Source: Paenirhizobium selenitireducens ATCC BAA-1503 (lineage in GTDB: Bacteria; Pseudomonadota; Alphaproteobacteria; Rhizobiales; Rhizobiaceae). From it: a stretch of DNA of 64,000 bases. The DNA is taken from assembly GCF_000518785.1 (NCBI RefSeq), contig NZ_JAEG01000016.1, forward strand, positions 61,288-125,287, written 5' to 3'. The notes below the pieces were generated by a model. The model made no database searches. It had not been told where the DNA came from and saw only the letters and a list, made by a program, of their open reading frames with translations. Numbering within the stretch: position 1 is the stretch's first letter; each line of letters begins with the position of its first letter. The position numbers were made by a program, and so were the translations under genes. Positions 17,114-30,111 of the stretch are shown here, in pieces.

Positions 17114-18118
17114 ATGGCCGAGATGATGCTCTGCGGCACCTGCATTACGCCGGGTCGCTTCGAACTGGTGGCGGCACCCGTGCCGCAGACGGCGCCTGAC
17201 GGCTGGGTGCTGGTCGATATCGCGGCGGCGGGGCTTTGCGGCACCGACTACCATATCTTCACGGGCAAGCAGCCCTATCTGAGCTATCCCCGGGTCATCG
17301 GTCACGAGCTTTCGGGCCGCGTGGCCGTCGCGGCCGCCGGTTGGGACCGTGGCGTGCCCGTGGTGATCAACCCCTATATCTCGTGCGGTCATTGCCGGGC
17401 CTGCCTGCGCGGCAAACCCAATTGCTGCACCCGGATCGAGGTGCTGGGCGTGCATCGCGACGGCGGCATGTGCGCCCGTATCGCGGTTCCGGCCTCCAAT
17501 CTCTATCCAGCGGGCGACCTGCCGCTCGAAGCGGCGGCGATGGTCGAGTTTCTGGCCATCGGCGCGCACGCGGTGCGACGCGGCGAGGTCATGGCGGGCG
17601 ACCGGGTCCTGGTGACCGGGGCGGGGCCGATCGGTCTTGGCGCGGCGCTTTTCGCCCGAATGCGCGGTGCCGAGGTGCATCTGCTGGACACCACGCCCGC
17701 CCGTCTGGAGCAGGCCGCGGCATTTGGCTTCGAGCATCTGCATTCGGCCCTTGGCCCCGACCATGCCGAAGGCTTCGACGTCGTCTTCGACGCGACCGGC
17801 CATGCCGGCGCGATGGAGGCTGGCTTTGCCCATGTCGCCCACGGCGGCTCCTATGTCCTCATTTCGGTCGTGCAGGATCGCATCACCTTTTCCGACCCCG
17901 AGTTTCACAAGCGCGAAGCGCGGCTGATCGGCTCGCGCAATGCCACGGCGGAAGACTTCGAAGTGGTGATGGCGGCGTTGCGCTCCGGCGCGGTGCGGGC
18001 CGATGCGCTGCTTTCGGAGCGGATTGCGCTGGCCGACGTGCCGGGACGACTGCCGGAGCTGGCGGCCGATCGGGGCCGCCTGATCAAGGCCATCGTCATC
18101 CTGGGCACCGGGCCATGA
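17114..18118 (+). CDS. lgoD: Zinc-dependent dehydrogenase, probable L-galactonate 5-dehydrogenase (LgoD/YjjN-like)
   Basis: 334 residues, medium-chain zinc dehydrogenase. Catalytic zinc residues are in GLCGTD and GHELSG. The structural zinc lobe is intact ([14 protein letters not shown]), unlike in the dehydrogenase at 11425. NAD motif [13 protein letters not shown]. The stretch [20 protein letters not shown] closely follows E. coli LgoD as I recall it. That enzyme oxidises L-galactonate to D-tagaturonate, which would feed the UxaB-like and UxaA enzymes. The stop overlaps the start of the transporter ATPase gene (ATGA). Confidence 0.8.
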   Translation: MAEMMLCGTCITPGRFELVAAPVPQTAPDGWVLVDIAAAGLCGTDYHIFTGKQPYLSYPRVIGHELSGRVAVAAAGWDRGVPVVINPYISCGHCRACLRGKPNCCTRIEVLGVHRDGGMCARIAVPASNLYPAGDLPLEAAAMVEFLAIGAHAVRRGEVMAGDRVLVTGAGPIGLGAALFARMRGAEVHLLDTTPARLEQAAAFGFEHLHSALGPDHAEGFDVVFDATGHAGAMEAGFAHVAHGGSYVLISVVQDRITFSDPEFHKREARLIGSRNATAEDFEVVMAALRSGAVRADALLSERIALADVPGRLPELAADRGRLIKAIVILGTGP

Positions 18119-19635
18119 CCGAAGTCATCCGCATGAGCGCCATCGAAAAGCGCTTCCCCGGGGTTCACGCCCTGCGCGCGGCGCGGTTCGATCTGATGGC
18201 CGGCGAGGTTCATGCCCTGATGGGGGAGAACGGGGCGGGCAAATCGACGCTGATGAAGATCCTGTCCGGCATCTATGCGCCCGACAGCGGCAGCATCAAC
18301 GTCAACGGTGCAGAGGTGCGCATCGCCGGACCCCGCGCGGCGCAGGCGCAGGGCATCGGCATCATCCACCAGGAACTGGCGCTGATGCCCGACCTGACGG
18401 TTGCGCAGAACATCTTCATCGGCCGCGAACCGCGCAGCCGCTGGGGCGTGCTGGACGAGGCGCAACTGAACCGCGATGCCGAGGCGATCTTTGCCGCAAT
18501 GAAGGTGCCGCTTGATCCGCGGGCCGAGGTGCGCAGCCTGACGATCGCCAAGCAGCAGATGGTGGAAATCGCCAAGGCGCTGTCGTTCCGCTCGCGCATC
18601 CTGATCATGGACGAACCCACCGCCGCCCTGAACGACGCGGAAACCGAGGAACTGTTCGCCATCATCCGGCAGCTGAAATCGGAAGGCGTGGCACTGGTCT
18701 ACATCAGCCACAAGATGGACGAGATCCGCCGCATCTCGGACCGGGTGACGGTCATGCGTGACGGCGCCTATGTCGGCACCGTGGCGGCCGCTGAAACGCC
18801 GATCGAGACCATCATTTCCATGATGGTGGGCCGCGAACTCGATCAGTCCTCCGCCGAGATTCCCGACCTGTCCGCGGCGCCTGTGGCGCTCGCCGTCAAC
18901 GGGCTGCGGCGCGGGCGGCTGGTGCGCGATGTCAGTTTCGATCTGCGCAAGGGCGAGATCCTCGGCTTTGCCGGGCTGATGGGCGCGGGCCGCACCGAGG
19001 TGGCCCGCGTCATCTTCGGCGCCGATCCGCGCGAGGCAGGCGAGATCGTGGTTCACGGTCGGCACTGCCCGATCCGCAGCCCCCGCGATGCGGTGGCGGC
19101 GGGCATTGGCTACCTGTCCGAGGACCGCAAGCATTTCGGGCTGGCGCTCGGCATCGACGTGCGCGGCAACATCGCGCTGACCTCGCTCGAGCGGTTCTCG
19201 GATAGCTTCCTTCGGGTGGACGAACCGGCGCTCGCCCGGGTGGCCGCCGACTATATCCAAAGCCTTGCCATCCGCACCCCGTCGGACCGGCAGGAGGTTC
19301 GGCTTTTGTCGGGCGGCAACCAGCAGAAGGTGGTCATCGCCAAATGGCTGCTGCGCGACTGTGACATCCTGATCTTCGACGAGCCGACGCGCGGCATCGA
19401 TGTCGGGGCCAAGGCCGAGATCTACCGTCTGCTGCAAAGCCTGGCGGCAGCGGGCAAGGCCATCATCGTCATTTCCTCGGAACTGCCCGAGGTGCTGCGC
19501 CTGTCGCATCGCATCGCCGTGATGTGCGAGGGGCGGCTGACCGGCATCCTGCCCGGCGGCCCTGCCACCAGCCAGCAAGAAATCATGCGCCTGGCGACCC
19601 AGCGCGACACGATATCCGAAGGAGCATCCGCATGA
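18115..19635 (+). CDS. Sugar ABC transporter ATP-binding protein (RbsA/MglA type, two ABC domains)
   Basis: 506 residues with two nucleotide-binding domains. The first has Walker [10 protein letters not shown] and Walker [12 protein letters not shown]. The second has the degenerate Walker [10 protein letters not shown], signature [15 protein letters not shown] and Walker [14 protein letters not shown]. This asymmetric tandem layout is typical of ribose/galactose-type importers. It energises uptake with the permease and binding protein that follow. It overlaps both neighbours by 4 bp (ATGA), so the three genes lie in one operon. The substrate is probably a sugar or sugar acid of this island. 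Confidence 0.93.
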   Translation: MTEVIRMSAIEKRFPGVHALRAARFDLMAGEVHALMGENGAGKSTLMKILSGIYAPDSGSINVNGAEVRIAGPRAAQAQGIGIIHQELALMPDLTVAQNIFIGREPRSRWGVLDEAQLNRDAEAIFAAMKVPLDPRAEVRSLTIAKQQMVEIAKALSFRSRILIMDEPTAALNDAETEELFAIIRQLKSEGVALVYISHKMDEIRRISDRVTVMRDGAYVGTVAAAETPIETIISMMVGRELDQSSAEIPDLSAAPVALAVNGLRRGRLVRDVSFDLRKGEILGFAGLMGAGRTEVARVIFGADPREAGEIVVHGRHCPIRSPRDAVAAGIGYLSEDRKHFGLALGIDVRGNIALTSLERFSDSFLRVDEPALARVAADYIQSLAIRTPSDRQEVRLLSGGNQQKVVIAKWLLRDCDILIFDEPTRGIDVGAKAEIYRLLQSLAAAGKAIIVISSELPEVLRLSHRIAVMCEGRLTGILPGGPATSQQEIMRLATQRDTISEGASA

Positions 19636-20624
19636 CCGCAACCCTCGCCGCCAAGCCTCGCCTGATGGGTTCGGGAGCGCAACAGAAGGTTCTGGCCTTC
19701 GCCAGCCTGATCGCGCTCCTGGTATTCTTCTCGCTGGCTTCGCCCAACTTCCTGCAGACCGCCAACATCCTGGCCATCCTGCAGGCCACCAGCGTCAACG
19801 GCGTGCTGGCCATTGCCGCGACGCTGGTCATCATCACCGGCGGTATCGACCTGTCTGTCGGCACGCTGATGACGTTCACCGCCGTGATCGCCGGGGTGGT
19901 CCTGACCATGTGGGGGCTCGCGATGCCGCTCGGCATCGTCGCCGCCATCGCTGCCGGGGCGGCCTGCGGCTTCATTTCGGGCTCGCTGATTGCTCGTATG
20001 AAGATCCCGCCCTTCATCGCCACGCTGGGCATGATGCTGATCCTCAAGGGCCTGTCGCTCGTAATTTCGGGGACCAAGCCGATCTATTTCAACGACACGC
20101 CGAGCTTTCCGCTGCTCTCGACCGGATCGCTGATCGGGGCCGTGGTGCCCGGTCTGCCGGTGCCTAACGGAGTGTTGGTGCTCTTCATCCTGGCGCTGGC
20201 GATTTCGTGGGTGCTGAACCGCACGACGCTCGGACGCTATTGCTTTGCGCTGGGGTCGAACGAGGAGGCGGTGCGGCTTTCGGGCGTGAATGCCGATGGC
20301 TGGAAGGTGGCGATCTATGCGCTGGCCGGCGGCATCTGCGGCATAGCCGGGCTGCTGATCGCCTCGCGGCTGAATTCGGCGCAGCCGGCTCTGGGGCTTG
20401 GCTATGAGCTGGACGCCATCGCCGCCGTGGTGATCGGGGGAACCTCGCTGGCCGGTGGGCGCGGCTCGATCCTCGGCACCATCATCGGCGCGCTGATCAT
20501 GAGCGTGCTGCTCAACGGACTTCGTATCATGTCGGTGGCGCAGGAATGGCAGACCGTGGTTACGGGCGTCATCATCATCGCCGCCGTCTACGCGGACATG
20601 CTTCGCCGGCGGCGTGCCGGCTAA
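19632..20624 (+). CDS. Sugar ABC transporter permease (RbsC type)
   Basis: 330 residues, strongly hydrophobic, with about 8-10 membrane segments. The conserved RbsC-family elements [12 protein letters not shown] and [20 protein letters not shown] are present, as is the C-terminal [19 protein letters not shown]. It forms the membrane channel of the importer. The start codon overlaps the stop of the ATPase gene, and a 57-bp gap precedes the binding protein gene. Confidence 0.93.
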   Translation: MTATLAAKPRLMGSGAQQKVLAFASLIALLVFFSLASPNFLQTANILAILQATSVNGVLAIAATLVIITGGIDLSVGTLMTFTAVIAGVVLTMWGLAMPLGIVAAIAAGAACGFISGSLIARMKIPPFIATLGMMLILKGLSLVISGTKPIYFNDTPSFPLLSTGSLIGAVVPGLPVPNGVLVLFILALAISWVLNRTTLGRYCFALGSNEEAVRLSGVNADGWKVAIYALAGGICGIAGLLIASRLNSAQPALGLGYELDAIAAVVIGGTSLAGGRGSILGTIIGALIMSVLLNGLRIMSVAQEWQTVVTGVIIIAAVYADMLRRRRAG

Positions 20625-20681
20625 CTGAAAGAGAACGGGCAACGTTCCGATATCCAACGTCAAAACCTCAAGGAGAACACT

Positions 20682-23988
<3,307 letters not shown>

Positions 23989-23997
23989 TCCCGTCCA

Positions 23998-24038
23998 TGT
24001 CCAGACCCATGTCATCGCCCATGACATGGGGCTGGACA
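23998..24038 (+). terminator. Large inverted repeat after uxaA
   Basis: 18-base arms (23998-24015 and 24021-24038) pair with a single mismatch around a 5-base loop. It begins 10 bases after the uxaA stop. No T-run follows. It may end the operon or be the scar of a mobile element, because an IS3 transposase remnant starts about 45 bases further on. Confidence 0.6.
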
Positions 24039-24084
24039 GACACGTCGAGAGCGAAAGCCGTTTCGTTGCAGATGATCAGTTTCG

Positions 24085-24270
24085 GCTCGGACGCCTGCCC
24101 TTGATGATGCTCTTCGCCTCCTTGAGCGCGTCGAAGATTTCGCCGTCGAGGAGTCCGTCTCCGCGCCTCGAGTTGAAGCTCTCGCAATAGCCGCTCTCCC
24201 AAGGCGCGCCCGGTATGATGGGGGCCGTCTTGGCGCCGACCATTGCGGTCCATTCCCTCAGCGGTAACTT
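24085..24270 (-). pseudogene. IS3-family transposase OrfB remnant
   Basis: The minus-strand frame from about 24270 reads VGAKTAPIIPGAPWESGYCE followed by SFNSRRGDGLLDGEIFDALK, which matches the DDE-domain end of IS3-family OrfB (usual form PGSPWENGYCESFN...RDELLNGEIF). Only about 60 residues remain, without the rest of orfB, orfA or inverted repeats. It marks the right edge of the sugar-acid island and supports its arrival by transfer or recombination. Confidence 0.75.
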
Positions 24271-24444
24271 TCGTCATGCCTGTCGAGCGGCGGCCTCCGC
24301 CATTGAATTGCCCTGCACATTCAGCACCTCAACCTGACGCAACGTCGTCTCTCTTTTCAGGGGGCGGAGCAGTTGGTGAAAGATGAACTGAATAGCCCCT
24401 TGGCAAGACCTGGTTAAGGTTTTCTTTCTATTAACAGGACTGGT
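24271..24444. other. Spacer with probable ftsK-like promoter region
   Basis: The last 60 bases are AT-rich (TTAAGGTTTTCTTTCTATTAAC) and directly precede the ftsK-like start, so a promoter is likely there. No gene is supported. Confidence 0.4.
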
Positions 24445-27294
24445 GTGACAGCTTGTTTGATGGTCTGGCGTAACATGCAATTTCCCCCCTTTCGTATCCC
24501 CGTTTCCAATCCCGACAATGTCGCTCCCGATAGCGATCAGGCGCATGCGGCATCGCATCCCGGCAAGGCCGCGACTGATGATCGGCCGCCGAGCCATGCG
24601 GTCTCCGATGCCGTGATCCTCGATCCCGAGAAGCTTCCCGTCTGGCAGAGGGCCTTTATTCTGGGGCCGAACGTGCGCTTTGGCCGCACGCCCGGACCGT
24701 CCGTTCTCAAGGGCGAGATCGTCGATGCCGCACCCCAGCCAGGCGCAGAAAGTGCCAAAGCGCCGGCCGGTCCGGTCGCGCCTGCATTCGATGCCGGGGT
24801 CCAGGCAGCCTTGTCCGCCAACTATGTGATCGGGCGGAGCAATCCGGTCTTTGCGCCGCCGGCCAAGGTCGACGGCTCTCCGGTCGGGGATCTGCAGCGG
24901 CAGATCGCCGAGGCGCTCTCGCAAGGGGCTGACCCTATCGATCCGCGTCCTGCCGCATCCGCCGAGAGGCACGGCGCGCCGGGGTTTGTCCTGCCGCCCC
25001 GCACGGGCGCGCCGCTCAGGGTGCCGCCGCGTGCGGCCCGCGAGCCGCTGCGCGCCGAGGCGCCCCAACCGATCGCCAGGAACCCGGTCCGGTCGGCGGC
25101 CCTCACCCAGACCGCAACCGTCTCGTCGCCTGTTGCCGAGCATCCTGTTGCGGCCATGCGGCCGGCGGTGACTGCGGCTGCGACCCAGGCTCAGGCCGCG
25201 GTTGCCCCGGTTCAGGTGTCCGTCCGACCGACGAATTCTCAGACGTCCGCCGCATCGGTACGGCCCTTCACGGTGATCCCCGATCACCTGCTTTGGGAAA
25301 TGATGAGCCTCGGCGCCTCGGAGGCGGCGGAGCCGCGGGCCGCTGCGCGCGCAGCAAGAACGCCGCCGCTCACCACGCCAGTACCGCAACCGGTGCCGGT
25401 CGCACCGACTGTCGCGCCCGTCATTGGGACGGTGGTGCGGATGGCGCCGCCTTCCGGCGTGGCCGCTATCAAGGCTCCCGCTCCTGCGCCGAAGTCTCGT
25501 GCATCCTCCGTCAACGCGCCAGCCGAGGACACGCCTTCGGCCGTGCACCTTTACCGGCATGTCGAGCTGCGTCGTCCGGCCCCCGTCTCGGTCTCGATCC
25601 CGGTCGCGACCACCGCGGCCGTCGATGTCGCTCCGGCGGAGCAGAGCATCGTGTCGAAAGCCGTCGTCCCGACAGACGCCCAGTTTGTCCGGTCGGCTGC
25701 TAGGCGCGCGCCCGGGCCGCTCTCCTTCATCCAGACCGAGGATTATCTTTTCCCCTCCGTCGAACTCCTGCAGGCCGCCGGTCCGCGCCAGGCCGGCATG
25801 ATGAGCCAGGAGGCGCTCGAGCAGAGCGCGGGCCTACTGGAGAGCATTCTCGAGGATTTCGGGGTCAAGGGCGAGATCATCGACGTGCGCCCGGGTCCGG
25901 TCGTCACCCTCTATGAATTCGAGCCCGCGCCGGGGGTCAAGTCTTCGCGCGTCATCAATCTGTCGGACGATATCGCCCGCTCGATGTCGGCGCTTTCGGC
26001 GCGCGTCGCGGTCGTTCCCGGCCGCAACGTGATCGGCATCGAACTTCCCAATGCCGAGCGCGAAACGGTCTTCCTGCGCGAACTGATCGAGAGCAACAGC
26101 TATGTCGGCACAGACTTCCGGCTGCCACTCTGCCTCGGCAAGACGATCGGCGGCGAGCCGGTGATCGCGGAGCTGGCGAAGATGCCGCATCTGCTCGTCG
26201 CCGGCACGACGGGGTCGGGCAAATCGGTGGCCATCAACACCATGATCCTGTCGCTGATCTACAATCTGCGGCCCGAGGAATGCCGGCTGATCATGGTCGA
26301 TCCGAAAATGCTGGAGCTTTCAGCCTATGACGGCATTCCGCATCTCCTGACCCCGGTCGTCACCGATCCGAAAAAGGCGGTGCTGGCGCTCAAATGGGCG
26401 GTCCGCGAGATGGAGGAGCGCTATCGCAAGATGTCGCGGCTCGGCGTGCGCAATATCGACGGCTTCAATGCCCGCATGGCGGAAGCCCGCGCCAAGGGCG
26501 AGACGATCATGTTGCCTGTCCCCGTCGGCTTCGACAAGGGCACGGGTGAGCCGGTCTTCGAAGACCAGGAACTCGATCTGTCGGCACTGCCCTATATCGT
26601 CGTCATCGTCGATGAGATGGCCGACCTGATGATGGTCGCCGGCAAGGAGATCGAAGGGGCGATCCAGCGGCTTGCCCAGATGGCGCGCGCGGCGGGTATC
26701 CACCTGATCATGGCGACGCAGCGCCCCTCGGTCGACGTCATTACCGGCACGATCAAGGCCAACTTCCCGACCCGCATCTCCTTCCAGGTGACCTCCAAGA
26801 TCGACAGCCGCACCATTCTCGGCGAGCAGGGTGCCGAACATCTGCTCGGCCAGGGCGACATGCTGCACATGGTCGGCGGCGGACGCATTTCCCGCGTGCA
26901 CGGGCCTTTCGTGTCCGATCATGAGGTGGAGAAGGTCGTCGCGCATCTGAAGACGCAGGGGCAGCCGGCCTATCTCGGCAGCGTCACCGAAGACACCGAA
27001 GAGGGCGTGTCCGAGGACGAGGATGACGCGGCGGTCTTCGACAGCACGGCTATGGGCGGCGAAGCCGATGCCGACGAACTCTACGAGCGGGCGGTGAAGG
27101 TGGTGCAGCGCGACAAGAAGTGCTCGACCTCCTACATCCAACGACGCCTGTCGATCGGCTACAACCGCGCCGCCTCGCTGGTCGAGCGCATGGAGCAGGA
27201 AGGGCTGGTCGGCGCGCCGAACCATGTCGGCAAGCGCGAGATTCTCGGCCAGCGGCCGCCGGCGGCCAAGGACAGCGAAGAGCAGGTGGGTTGA
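24445..27294 (+). CDS. FtsK/SpoIIIE-family DNA translocase lacking N-terminal membrane segments
   Basis: 949 residues. Residues 1 to about 440 are Pro/Ala-rich and of low complexity, with no hydrophobic membrane helices, unlike classical FtsK with four. From about 460 comes the FtsK alpha/beta motor: Walker [14 protein letters not shown], Walker [28 protein letters not shown]. The C-terminal gamma domain ([20 protein letters not shown]) recognises polar KOPS sites in relatives. It probably pumps DNA at division or recombination as a soluble translocase. The GTG at 24445 has AGGA five bases upstream; ATGs at 24460 and 24475 are alternatives. Confidence 0.85.
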   Translation: MTACLMVWRNMQFPPFRIPVSNPDNVAPDSDQAHAASHPGKAATDDRPPSHAVSDAVILDPEKLPVWQRAFILGPNVRFGRTPGPSVLKGEIVDAAPQPGAESAKAPAGPVAPAFDAGVQAALSANYVIGRSNPVFAPPAKVDGSPVGDLQRQIAEALSQGADPIDPRPAASAERHGAPGFVLPPRTGAPLRVPPRAAREPLRAEAPQPIARNPVRSAALTQTATVSSPVAEHPVAAMRPAVTAAATQAQAAVAPVQVSVRPTNSQTSAASVRPFTVIPDHLLWEMMSLGASEAAEPRAAARAARTPPLTTPVPQPVPVAPTVAPVIGTVVRMAPPSGVAAIKAPAPAPKSRASSVNAPAEDTPSAVHLYRHVELRRPAPVSVSIPVATTAAVDVAPAEQSIVSKAVVPTDAQFVRSAARRAPGPLSFIQTEDYLFPSVELLQAAGPRQAGMMSQEALEQSAGLLESILEDFGVKGEIIDVRPGPVVTLYEFEPAPGVKSSRVINLSDDIARSMSALSARVAVVPGRNVIGIELPNAERETVFLRELIESNSYVGTDFRLPLCLGKTIGGEPVIAELAKMPHLLVAGTTGSGKSVAINTMILSLIYNLRPEECRLIMVDPKMLELSAYDGIPHLLTPVVTDPKKAVLALKWAVREMEERYRKMSRLGVRNIDGFNARMAEARAKGETIMLPVPVGFDKGTGEPVFEDQELDLSALPYIVVIVDEMADLMMVAGKEIEGAIQRLAQMARAAGIHLIMATQRPSVDVITGTIKANFPTRISFQVTSKIDSRTILGEQGAEHLLGQGDMLHMVGGGRISRVHGPFVSDHEVEKVVAHLKTQGQPAYLGSVTEDTEEGVSEDEDDAAVFDSTAMGGEADADELYERAVKVVQRDKKCSTSYIQRRLSIGYNRAASLVERMEQEGLVGAPNHVGKREILGQRPPAAKDSEEQVG

Positions 27295-27358
27295 CGGTTT
27301 CGCCGTGCGTCGGCGTCATCCGGGACGGAGCGCCGGGGACTGGTCGAGTGGAGGCCGG

Positions 27359-28153
27359 TCAGTCGGCCTTCCGTAGCCGTGCCGCCTGCTCCACCGCTTC
27401 GAGATCGCCGAGTGCTGCGGCCTGTTCGAACAGGGCAAGCGCTGCGGCCTTGTCGGCTGTCACGCCGTCGCCCTTCTCCAGGGTGATGGCGAGATTGACC
27501 ATTGCATCGACATTGCCTCCCTTGACGGCCACCTCGTAGAGCTTGATCGCCTGCACCATATCGCGGTCGACGAGTGTGCCCTCATCATAGAGCACGGCGA
27601 GATTGTAAGCTGCGAAGCTGTCGCCCTGGTCTAGGGCCTTGCGGTAGAATTCGATGGCTTTGTCGGCATCGACCGGGCCGCCCATCCCGTTCTGATAGGC
27701 AACGCCCAGATTGTACTGGCCAAGGGCGCTGCCGAGCTCGGCCGACTTCCTGTACCAGTCGAGCGCCTGTTCCGGTTCGCTGTCCTCGATCATCGCGGCG
27801 AGATTGACCATGGCGACAGCGTGTCCCGCCTTCGAGGCCTCGAGATAGAGCGCCTTTGCTTTGGCCACGTCGCCCGCCTTGCGGAAAACCCGTGCAAGTT
27901 GGAAGACGATGCGTGGCGAAGGCGCGCCGCGTTCATAGGCTTCGGTGCAGGCGGGTATGGCCACGGCGGCGTCGATCTGTGCCTGTTCGACGCCCGCGAG
28001 CCCGGCGGGGCGGGAGGTGTCGAGGGGGCTGGATGCCAGCCTGTCGCACACGGAAGAAGCATCCTCCGCGCGGACAGGGTAAATGCCCAGAGAAAAGGTC
28101 GCGATCAGAAGTGTGACGACACATGTCTGGAAGCTTCCGCCGGTTATGCTCAT
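27359..28153 (-). CDS. Exported Sel1-repeat (SLR/TPR-like) protein
   Basis: 264 residues. A signal peptide is visible (TCVVTLLIATFSLGIYPVRA, cleavage about residue 29), followed by four to five Sel1-like repeats of 34-36 residues, for example AIEFYRKALDQGDSFAAYNL and AIKLYEVAVKGGNVDAMVNL. Such repeats mediate protein-protein contacts. The ATG at 28153 is chosen because it places the signal peptide at the N-terminus and follows GGGGAGAA; a longer frame to 28285 has no support. It converges on the ftsK-like gene and has no clear partner. The specific function is unknown. Confidence 0.85.
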   Translation of the reverse strand: MSITGGSFQTCVVTLLIATFSLGIYPVRAEDASSVCDRLASSPLDTSRPAGLAGVEQAQIDAAVAIPACTEAYERGAPSPRIVFQLARVFRKAGDVAKAKALYLEASKAGHAVAMVNLAAMIEDSEPEQALDWYRKSAELGSALGQYNLGVAYQNGMGGPVDADKAIEFYRKALDQGDSFAAYNLAVLYDEGTLVDRDMVQAIKLYEVAVKGGNVDAMVNLAITLEKGDGVTADKAAALALFEQAAALGDLEAVEQAARLRKAD

Positions 28154-28468
28154 GGTTCTCCCCGATGCCTGTTCTTGCGCGGTCGATATCTCTATCCCGA
28201 GCTGACGATATCGCGGCCAACTGTGTTCGGAGTTGCTCGGCGTCAGGCTGAAATCGAAGCTTGCACGGCGTCTTGTCAAACGCAATCCCCGCTAGGTGTG
28301 TCCGAAGAACTCACAGCAATTGCCCGAGAGGATATGTTTCGATGCCTGCCGATCCGATCAAGCGTTCACCATGGATAATTGCCTTACAGGAATATTTTAT
28401 TCTTTTTGATTGATTTGCGCCGCGCTGGCTGCTACCCATGACTCCATCGAGAAATGGAGATGGCAGCC
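28154..28468. other. Intergenic region between the Sel1-repeat gene and the glxBCD operon
   Basis: Should hold divergent promoters for both genes. The last 90 bases are AT-rich (AATATTTTATTCTTTTTGAT). No sigma54 -24/-12 site was found, in contrast to the amine genes further on. No gene or RNA is supported. Confidence 0.45.
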
Positions 28469-29374
28469 ATGTGCGGCATTGTTGGTTTGTTCCTGAAGGA
28501 CAAGGGTCTGGAGCCCCAGCTTGGGGCTCTGCTTTCGGACATGTTGATTACCATGACCGACCGGGGGCCGGATTCGGCGGGCATTGCCATCTATGGCGGC
28601 CCGGCCGCTGGCAAGGCGAAGGTGACCGTTCAGTCGGCCGACCCCCAGAGCGATTTTGACGGTCTCGAAACGGCGCTCCACAAGGCCGGCATTTCGGCCT
28701 CCGTGCTGGTCAAGAACACCCATGCGGTGATCGAGATCGATGCGGCGCAGCTTGCGGAAATCCGTGCCGTGCTCGCGGAGGTCCGCCCGAATGTGCGGGT
28801 GATGGGATCCGGCGAAAGCGTCGAGATCTTCAAGGAGATCGGTCTGCCCAAGGACGTCGTCGCGCGCTTCGATGTGCGCGCCATGGGCGGCACGCACGGC
28901 ATCGGCCACACCCGCATGGCGACCGAAAGTGCGGTCACCACGCTCGGCGCCCACCCGTTCTCCACTGGCGCCGACCAGTGCCTCGTCCACAACGGTTCGC
29001 TGTCCAACCACAACAACCTGCGCCGCGAACTGATCCGCGAGGGCATGACCTTCGAGACGCAGAACGACAGTGAAGTCGCGGCCGCGTACCTCACCGCCGA
29101 AATGGCCAAGGGCAAGGATCTTGGCCAGGCGCTGACCGGTGCGCTGGACGATCTCGACGGCTTCTTCACCTTCGTCGTCGGCACCAAGTCCGGCTTCGGC
29201 GTGGTGCGCGACCCGATCGCCTGCAAGCCGGCGGTGATGGCCGAGACGGACCAGTATGTCGCCTTCGGCTCGGAATATCGCGCGCTGGTCAACCTGCCGG
29301 GCATCGAGAACGCCCGGGTCTGGGAGCCCGAACCCGCCACCGTCTATTTCTGGGATCACGAGAAGGCCGCCTGA
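28469..29374 (+). CDS. glxB: Class II glutamine amidotransferase, N-methylglutamate synthase subunit A (GlxB/MgsA)
   Basis: 301 residues, starting MCGIVGLFLKD so that Cys2 is the N-terminal nucleophile; this decides the ATG at 28469 over those at 28454 and 28460. It matches the glutaminase domain of GltB/PurF (TDRGPDSAGIAIY, GHTRMATESAVTT, HNGSLSNHNNLRREL). With the next two genes it forms the three-subunit enzyme corresponding to glutamate synthase domains, which makes N-methylglutamate from gamma-glutamylmethylamide. The order glxB-glxC-glxD-glnT is the known rhizobial/methylotroph arrangement. Confidence 0.92.
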   Translation: MCGIVGLFLKDKGLEPQLGALLSDMLITMTDRGPDSAGIAIYGGPAAGKAKVTVQSADPQSDFDGLETALHKAGISASVLVKNTHAVIEIDAAQLAEIRAVLAEVRPNVRVMGSGESVEIFKEIGLPKDVVARFDVRAMGGTHGIGHTRMATESAVTTLGAHPFSTGADQCLVHNGSLSNHNNLRRELIREGMTFETQNDSEVAAAYLTAEMAKGKDLGQALTGALDDLDGFFTFVVGTKSGFGVVRDPIACKPAVMAETDQYVAFGSEYRALVNLPGIENARVWEPEPATVYFWDHEKAA

Positions 29375-29408
29375 GGCGTCCGTCCTTCACGAAGAAAGTC
29401 CGAACTCC

Positions 29409-30095
29409 ATGCCTGTATTCGATCTCTCCCAAAACCCGCTCCGGGAACTCAACAGCGCCCTCCACAATCTCGGCTCCGGTGCCAACGACACCGCCTTCGA
29501 GGTCATCAATCCGCGCGGCAGCCATGCGGTCGCCGTCGGTATCGACAGCCCCGTCACCGTCGAGGTGCGCGGCTCCGTCGGTTATTACTGCGCCGGCATG
29601 AACGACGGCGGCACGATCACCGTGCACGGTTCGGCCGGGCCGGGGGTTGCCGAAAACATGATGTCCGGCACCGTCGTGATCGAAGGGGATGCCAGCCAGT
29701 ATGCCGGCGCCACCGGACAGGGCGGTCTGCTGGTCATCAAGGGCAATGCGGCGTCGCGCTGCGGCATCTCGATGAAGGGCATCGACATCGTCGTGCACGG
29801 ATCGATCGGCCACATGTCCGCCTTCATGGGCCAGTCCGGCCATCTCGTCGTGCTCGGCGATGCCGGCGAGGCGCTCGGCGACAGCCTCTACGAGGCCAAG
29901 CTCTTCGTGCGCGGCACGGTGAAGAGCCTCGGCGCCGACTGCATCGAAAAGGCGATGAAACCCAAGCATCTCGAAAAGCTCGCCGAGCTCCTGGAAAAGG
30001 CCGGTGTCACGGACGTCAGACCCGAGGAGTTCAAGCGCTACGGTTCGGCCCGCAAGCTCTACAATTTCAACATCGACAATGCAGAAGCCTATTGA
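29409..30095 (+). CDS. glxC: GXGXG-domain protein, N-methylglutamate synthase subunit B (GlxC/MgsB)
   Basis: 228 residues, equivalent to the C-terminal beta-helix (GltB domain 3) of glutamate synthase, with repeated glycine turns (GSVGYYCAGMNDGGTITVHG, GASQYAGATGQGG-like turns, GSIGHMSAFMGQSGHLVVLG). It is a structural subunit of the N-methylglutamate synthase complex. It starts at MPVFDLSQNPLREL, 34 bp after glxB. The ribosome site is weak (GAAGAAAG), so coupling to glxB is likely. Confidence 0.92.
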   Translation: MPVFDLSQNPLRELNSALHNLGSGANDTAFEVINPRGSHAVAVGIDSPVTVEVRGSVGYYCAGMNDGGTITVHGSAGPGVAENMMSGTVVIEGDASQYAGATGQGGLLVIKGNAASRCGISMKGIDIVVHGSIGHMSAFMGQSGHLVVLGDAGEALGDSLYEAKLFVRGTVKSLGADCIEKAMKPKHLEKLAELLEKAGVTDVRPEEFKRYGSARKLYNFNIDNAEAY

Positions 30096-30111
30096 GGCGA
30101 GGGGCCAGAAG

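Noticed and set aside
28286..28468. Possible sigma54 promoter before glxBCD
   Set aside because: The only TGGC candidate lacks the GC at the right distance.
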